7,754 bases of DNA. Source: Nitrospirota bacterium. Its GTDB lineage: Bacteria; Nitrospirota; Thermodesulfovibrionia; Thermodesulfovibrionales; Magnetobacteriaceae. A program made the translations under genes and the position numbers. The notes beneath the pieces were generated by a model that worked only from the letters and a program-made list of their open reading frames with translations, was not told the DNA's origin and searched no databases. Shown piece by piece: positions 4,013-7,754 of the stretch. Within the stretch, counting starts at the first letter, position 1. Each line of letters begins with the position of its first letter. Location of the stretch: NCBI GenBank assembly GCA_015233485.1, contig JADFXO010000183.1:1-7754 (forward strand), in the 5' to 3' direction.

Positions 4013-6516
4013 GAAGTTTACAAGACAGAAGATGGATAACGGAAAACACAAGGGTATCTTACGACCAAATAGAGGTACGCACCCCGCTAAATAATTTAGC
4101 TCCTGAAATAATCGACTTAACTACGCCACTACAGATCGAAGATTACACCCTTCATGGCCGGAAAGGCGACTCAAAACCGATACCAGCTGTAGGTGGCTTT
4201 TCCGTTTCGCCTTATCCCTGGTGGCCCTATCAAAAAAATGATTATGATTGTTTTCATAAAGAGAGGGGCTGGAACGCTGTTTATTATGAACATATAAAAA
4301 CAGGCAATAGAATCTATTTAGCTAAGAATTGGCATTATTTATGGTTTCGTTATAATCCCGCTCTTCATTCTACCCTATTCCATACGGAAGTAATCGGCAT
4401 ACTTAAAAAAGTAATTGACAATTTTTGTTATCAATACAATTATTGGTGTGATGAGCACAATAAGGCTAATTACATGATTACGCCCTACCGAAAAATAAGT
4501 GCTCATCAGCTGTATTCAGTAAGCTACACAAAAAAAATAGAAGTTGCCATTGATTTTTATCTTGAACATGCTGATACTGGCACCTTCTTTTACTTTATGG
4601 AGAAAAAGGACGATCTACATATAAAGTGGCTTAGACAAGAACCAAGAGTAGTTAATACCGTAAGCAAGAAAAATGTAATACGCGACGGAAAGTGCTTAAT
4701 GACCGGACTCGACACTACCTATAGAGGCAGCCATAAGTCAAGTTCATCAACAGTCGAATATATCTACGGGCTAGATATTGATGATAATGATAACCAGGCA
4801 AACGAAGATGACAAAGAAACCGACTTACCCGATGATAGATTCAAAGAATTTATTGATTATATGAAAAGCGATACCCCTGAATATGATGATGATGAGGAAA
4901 AATACGATAACAGTGACGAGGAGATATCACAATCAATCCATGCCGCTGAAACCGGATTAATATATCGATTAGAAAATCGTCTAAAACGAAGGCGACTGAA
5001 ATCTATGGGCATATGTCATCCTGAACAACTATGGGCGTTTAATCCCGCTGAACTATGGTCAAGATTTAAGTTTGAATTACCTGACTACGACACAATCATA
5101 GAGTCTCTAAGTAAAAAAGAAGAATGGAAGAATATTGTTAACGTTCTCCAATTGATTCGTCTCCAAAGTAATGCCGACATAAGAACTTTCTTAAAGCAAT
5201 ATACTAATGACATCCGAAGATTCATGAAATCTAAGTACCCTATAATGGATTCGGTAATTGTTGATAAGCTGACTAAACTACGGTACAATTACAATAGACA
5301 GGAAAATAATCAACATTCTATTATACAGAGCAATTTCCCATCTCATACCAATCCAACAACCAACCACATACACATGGAGCTTCAAACATCTACTCCCGGC
5401 TCCAATAACACCATCTCCGCAATCATAGATAACGATCATAATAGAAAGGAAAATTCCTTACATCCTATTATACAGAGCCATTTTCTAAACCTTACCTCAC
5501 CTAGTCCCACCACTAACAGTAATTTACTCATAGAAAACCACATTACCCGTGAAAACTATAATAGTACCGGCATATACAACAGTTACAACGAACAGGAAAA
5601 TAATGTACAAACTATTATACAGAGCAATTTCCTATCTCATACCAATCCTATAGCCACTAACAACTTACTCTCGGAGCTACAAGCCTCTCCTCCTGGTACC
5701 ACTAACAGTCTCTCCACCACTATAGATAACAGATACAATAAACGGGAAAATAACTTATATCCTATTATACTGAGCAATTTCCTATCCCATAACAATCCAA
5801 CAACCACCACCAGCAATACACTCATAGAAGACAACATTAGCAGTGAAACTATTAATAATACCACCAACTTATACAATCCTCACATTAATCAGGGAAATAG
5901 CTTATATCCTATTATTATACAGAGCAGTTTCCTAAATCATACCTCTCTTAATATACTTAACGCTGATTTAACCATATGTAATAGCAAATTTAACTCACAA
6001 TTCTTTAACAGTATCATCACTATTAATCACAGTAATATTGTACATAATATGAATTCCAACAATATAATCCAGTTAATGATGGAGAGCCAGGAAATTAAAA
6101 GTAATACTAATGGTACCAACAATATTACCAATAACTTTAAAAGTACCATTCCTAACGATAATCATATTAGTACAAGAAACAACAATTTAGAAAATAATGC
6201 GCATAATATATCTCTTATTACCGAAACTAATTATAAGACGAATAACGGGACTGGAGATTCATTTATAGGTATAATTAAAGCATTTACCATAATGGATTAT
6301 CATAATAGAGGTTTTAATAAAGAAAGAGAGATAACGAATACTGTTGGTACGTTTAGTTTACTTATAGATTTAATTCATGCTGAGTACTTGAATTGTTCAT
6401 TATTACTAAACTGCGAAGAGTCAACTATAGAAACTAAAAGTACTCCAAGTAATAGGATAAATATAATTCTTGGTAAATTAGATATTAAATGTAGAAGCCC
6501 CGCAAGTAGAATGTAA
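4009..6516 (+). CDS. Unidentified 835-aa protein with acidic insert and Asn-rich tandem repeats
   Basis: I do not recognise the family. Residues 1-185 are homologous to the 222-aa protein: IIDL (34-37), DYTLHGRK (45-52), VGGFSVSPY (61-69), YDCFHKERGW (79-88), NWHYLWFR (107-114), FCYQYNYW (139-146), LYSVSYTKK (168-176). Residues 256-305 are very acidic (Asp/Glu-rich with few basic residues). Residues 325-370 contain RRLKSMGICHPEQLWAF and FNPAELW, resembling a helix-hairpin-helix as in the RNA polymerase alpha C-terminal domain (similarity judged by eye). Residues 370-425 are helical and charged. From 428 to about 660 are five tandem repeats of 49-50 residues rich in Asn, Thr, Ser and Ile; 660-750 stay Asn-rich; the last 80 residues regain normal composition. 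No signal peptide or clear membrane segment is visible. The C-terminal half could be fibrous, prion-like or linker-like. The start is uncertain because the ribosome binding site is displaced. Confidence 0.7.
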   Translation: MRSLQDRRWITENTRVSYDQIEVRTPLNNLAPEIIDLTTPLQIEDYTLHGRKGDSKPIPAVGGFSVSPYPWWPYQKNDYDCFHKERGWNAVYYEHIKTGNRIYLAKNWHYLWFRYNPALHSTLFHTEVIGILKKVIDNFCYQYNYWCDEHNKANYMITPYRKISAHQLYSVSYTKKIEVAIDFYLEHADTGTFFYFMEKKDDLHIKWLRQEPRVVNTVSKKNVIRDGKCLMTGLDTTYRGSHKSSSSTVEYIYGLDIDDNDNQANEDDKETDLPDDRFKEFIDYMKSDTPEYDDDEEKYDNSDEEISQSIHAAETGLIYRLENRLKRRRLKSMGICHPEQLWAFNPAELWSRFKFELPDYDTIIESLSKKEEWKNIVNVLQLIRLQSNADIRTFLKQYTNDIRRFMKSKYPIMDSVIVDKLTKLRYNYNRQENNQHSIIQSNFPSHTNPTTNHIHMELQTSTPGSNNTISAIIDNDHNRKENSLHPIIQSHFLNLTSPSPTTNSNLLIENHITRENYNSTGIYNSYNEQENNVQTIIQSNFLSHTNPIATNNLLSELQASPPGTTNSLSTTIDNRYNKRENNLYPIILSNFLSHNNPTTTTSNTLIEDNISSETINNTTNLYNPHINQGNSLYPIIIQSSFLNHTSLNILNADLTICNSKFNSQFFNSIITINHSNIVHNMNSNNIIQLMMESQEIKSNTNGTNNITNNFKSTIPNDNHISTRNNNLENNAHNISLITETNYKTNNGTGDSFIGIIKAFTIMDYHNRGFNKEREITNTVGTFSLLIDLIHAEYLNCSLLLNCEESTIETKSTPSNRINIILGKLDIKCRSPASRM
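5290..5988 (+). repeat. Five coding tandem repeats of about 147-150 bp in the 835-aa gene
   Basis: The repeated core is (R/K/Q)ENN...II(Q)SNFLSHTNP. Aligning on its conserved Glu (Gly in the last unit), the units fall at residues 432, 481, 530, 580 and 629, a period of 49-50. Units 1 and 3 share a second half ELQ-x-S-x-PG-x-x-N-x-x-S-x-x-IDN, while units 2 and 4 share LIE-x-x-I-x-x-E-x-x-N-x-T-x-x-YN, so the true unit is a pair of about 99 residues repeated twice, plus a fifth half. The DNA is also conserved: ATTATACAGAGCA is nearly identical in four units and TTTCCTA in three, implying fairly recent duplication. The plus strand is visibly poor in G through this stretch. Confidence 0.85.
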
Positions 6517-6914
6517 TACTTGAATCATTATTAGATTACTGCATGTCACAACTAATTGAATTGAAAAATCTAATATCTAAAAGGTTTACTTTAAGACACC
6601 ATAATTGAAAAGGTTTCTTAGAAAGGAAAGACGGTATAATGAGCCAGGAGAAATGAGAATGTAGCTGCAGACATAAAAGGTGTGTGAGAAATATAGTAAT
6701 TCGGGTAAATTACTTCCGTGTACGACTCATAGTGCATAATAATTGTATATGCATAACATCTCCATCTGCAGTATCTCCGTATAAGGTAAAGCCTGTAAAC
6801 CCACCACCTCGACAGTAGCTAATACCGCGTTGAATGACTATAAAAGTAAGTAATTGTTATGTTACTGTCAGTCAAGCAGTATTTTTACAATATAAAATTA
6901 CTTGGCATTCTTAT
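6517..6914. other. Gene-free stretch between the 835-aa gene and the IS66 end
   Basis: There is no intact gene. A 9-bp inverted repeat (TATTAGATT 6529-6537 with AATCTAATA 6567-6575) follows the 835-aa gene but has a 29-nt loop and no T-tail. A TATAAT at 6635-6640 has no good -35 box, and the ATG at 6639 reads only five codons (MSQEK). A small palindrome AGTAATT-CGGGTA-AATTACT lies at 6695-6714. A decayed minus-strand coding remnant occupies 6710-6856. Confidence 0.5.
6710..6856 (-). pseudogene. C-terminal remnant of an unidentified minus-strand gene
   Basis: On the minus strand, 48 sense codons run from 6856 down to 6713 and end in TAA (6712-6710). The most protein-like part reads RGISYCRGGGFTGFTLYGD, then TADGDVMHIQLLCTMSRTRK. 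The glycine-rich turn, GFTLYGD and DGDVMHIQ look like a folded domain end rather than chance sequence. There is no start codon, an in-frame TAA lies directly upstream (6859-6857), and the IS66 end is only about 55 nt further. The gene was probably truncated, perhaps in connection with the IS insertion. I cannot name the family. Confidence 0.45.
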
Positions 6915-6922
6915 GTAAGCGT

Positions 6923-7672
6923 TTAAATAACCCCACATGTTGCACTTTCGGCAAGAGCTTCCCTGTCGATATATTGAGGCAGCAGTTTTTTGTAGTCATA
7001 TTCGTTTTGGGCGTATGGCAACTTTTCAAAGATGTACCGCAAGTATCGATAGGGCTCCAGCTTGTTCGCCTTGGCCGTTTCTATCAAACTGTACAGGGCA
7101 GCGCTCGCCCCGGCACCGCGGGGATGGCCGGAGAATAGCCAGTTCTTACGCCCTACCACAAAGGGCCTGATCGCATTCTCGGCCAGGTTGTTGTCCGGCC
7201 TTAAACGTCCGTCTTGTATATAACGCTCAAGCTTATCCCATTGATTCAGCGTATAGCCTATGGCCTTACCCAATAAACCCTTCGGCGGGGTCGCTTGCAC
7301 CCGTTGCTCCAACCAAACGTGAAATTCCTTCAGTATTGGTTTTGCCTCTTCCTGTCGAATTCGATATATCTCTCCTTCCGAAAGGCACCATTGTCCTGCC
7401 CTTTTCTCAATCTCGTACAGCTTGCTTATATACTCCAACGCAACTTCACCACTGCCGCGCCTCCTCTTATTTTTAGGCTGTGCCTCTATCGCCTCCACAA
7501 ACTTCCGCCGCGCATGCGCCCAACAACCAACAAGCACTATCCCAACCACAGATTCAAGGAAATCATACCCACTGTATCCGTCCGCCTGTACATACCCCTC
7601 ATACCCCAATAGGAATCTCCGCGCTACTGTCCCGTTGCACATTAAAGCGGCAGAAAATCTCATATAAAGCAA
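6923..7672 (-). CDS. IS66-family transposase, C-terminal catalytic part, probably inactive
   Basis: The protein (249 aa from a TTG at 7672) shows IS66 hallmarks: GYVQADGYSGYD (26-37, second catalytic Asp at 31), GCWAHARRKF (49-58), the linker with GKAIGYTLNQW, RLRPDNNLAENAIRPFVVGR (156-175, catalytic Glu at 165), KNWLFSGHPRGA, and the closing SLIETAKANKLEPYRYL. Full IS66 transposases are about 500 residues; the zinc-binding region and first catalytic Asp are absent. The frame stays open from 7672 to the window edge, but that part (RKAERYCASLLCPFVLLYMR and neighbours) does not resemble IS66 and includes a hairpin, so IS66 identity begins near GTVARRFL (residue 14). It is therefore a broken copy, or one interrupted by foreign sequence. 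The accessory IS66 genes, if present, lie outside. Confidence 0.85.
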   Translation of the reverse strand: MLYMRFSAALMCNGTVARRFLLGYEGYVQADGYSGYDFLESVVGIVLVGCWAHARRKFVEAIEAQPKNKRRRGSGEVALEYISKLYEIEKRAGQWCLSEGEIYRIRQEEAKPILKEFHVWLEQRVQATPPKGLLGKAIGYTLNQWDKLERYIQDGRLRPDNNLAENAIRPFVVGRKNWLFSGHPRGAGASAALYSLIETAKANKLEPYRYLRYIFEKLPYAQNEYDYKKLLPQYIDREALAESATCGVI

Positions 7673-7682
7673 GACAAAGGGA

Positions 7683-7715
7683 CAAAGCAGAGAGGCACAA
7701 TACCTCTCTGCTTTG
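7683..7715. repeat. Perfect 13-bp hairpin at the IS66 break
   Basis: CAAAGCAGAGAGG (7683-7695) is perfectly complementary to CCTCTCTGCTTTG (7703-7715), around a 7-nt loop CACAATA. It is preceded by GACAAAGGGA and followed by CGGATCAG. On the minus strand it is followed by TCCCTTTGTCTTGC, only moderately T-rich, so a terminator is possible but not typical. Together with TGTCCCGTTGCAC at 7627-7639 it recalls REP-like intergenic repeats of Firmicutes, a resemblance from memory only. Confidence 0.5.
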
Positions 7716-7754
7716 CGGATCAGATAATTTCTGTAGAAGCGAGTCTTACGTGTT

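Larger units (their letters stand above)
6915..7754 (-). mobile_element. IS66-family insertion sequence, partial (one end inside window)
   Basis: The plus strand reads GTAAGCG at 6915-6921, the terminal sequence conserved at IS66-family ends, directly after position 6914 and 1 nt before the complement of the transposase stop. Elements of this family normally have the transposase stop very close to this end. The 8 bases outside, ATTCTTAT (6907-6914), would be the target duplication; the other copy lies beyond the window if the far end survives. Recognisable IS66 sequence stops near 7640, so the element is either truncated or interrupted there. Confidence 0.7.

Noticed and set aside
5637..5876. 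Hydrophobic 79-codon minus-strand ORF
   Set aside because: It is the antisense of the repeat region of the 835-aa gene. Its hydrophobicity follows from the complement of Asn/Thr codons.
5290..5988. CRISPR-like array or replication iterons
   Set aside because: The period is about 147-150 bp, the repeats lie within one continuous reading frame and conservation follows the protein. No cas or replication initiator gene is present.
6529..6575. Terminator for the 835-aa gene
   Set aside because: The 9-bp stem is AT-only apart from one pair, has a 29-nt loop and no T-tail.
6635..6656. TATAAT promoter and small gene at 6639
   Set aside because: No acceptable -35 box lies 16-18 nt upstream, and the ATG 6639 frame stops after five codons.
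6902..7667. Several plus-strand ORFs opposite the IS66 transposase
   Set aside because: They are shadows of the transposase on the other strand, without ribosome binding sites or recognisable domains.

Overview
The window is AT-rich, with strong AGGAGG-type ribosome binding sites, mostly short genes, an IS66 transposase remnant and a ParB-like/MT-A70 gene pair. This points to an accessory region (prophage, integrative element or plasmid) of a low-GC Firmicutes-like bacterium. The lineage is inferred from base composition and ribosome binding sites only; there is no rRNA, tRNA or housekeeping gene to anchor it.

Bases 1-1991, plus strand, hold a mobile-element DNA-handling pair. The first gene, cut by the window edge, is the C-terminal part of a ParB-like protein with a helix-turn-helix. 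The second is a fusion of a ParB-like N-terminal domain, a helix-turn-helix and an MT-A70 (DPPW) adenine methyltransferase. Between them lies a 107-nt segment with 15-bp perfect inverted ends and a second, wobble-paired inner stem, which looks like a structured RNA. A 15-codon ORF also overlaps the methyltransferase start.

Bases 1992-2913 contain no intact gene. They hold a probable terminator, two decayed minus-strand coding remnants, and two diverged copies of one expression module: a TTGACA promoter with 17-bp spacing and a TATGnT -10, an AT-rich leader, a GGAG ribosome binding site and an ATG followed by AAGTC or GAAGTC. The first copy leads into a 28-codon stub. The second drives the 222-aa gene at 2914.

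Bases 2914-6516 are the most unusual part. They carry two paralogues of a protein family I do not recognise (222 aa and 835 aa), separated by a 53-aa ribbon-helix-helix DNA-binding protein. The long paralogue has an acidic insert, a helix-hairpin-helix-like segment, and a large Asn/Thr/Ser/Ile-rich C-terminal half. That half contains five tandem repeats of about 49 residues in an alternating A-B-A-B-A order. With the stub at 2706, at least three copies of this family stand in a row. This suggests local duplication, with the RHH protein as a possible regulator (inference).

Bases 6517-7754 hold a gene-free stretch with one more minus-strand coding remnant, followed by an IS66-family element in minus orientation. 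Its terminal GTAAGCG is at 6915. Its transposase keeps the second Asp and the Glu of the DDE triad but loses recognisable IS66 sequence near 7640, next to a perfect 13-bp hairpin.
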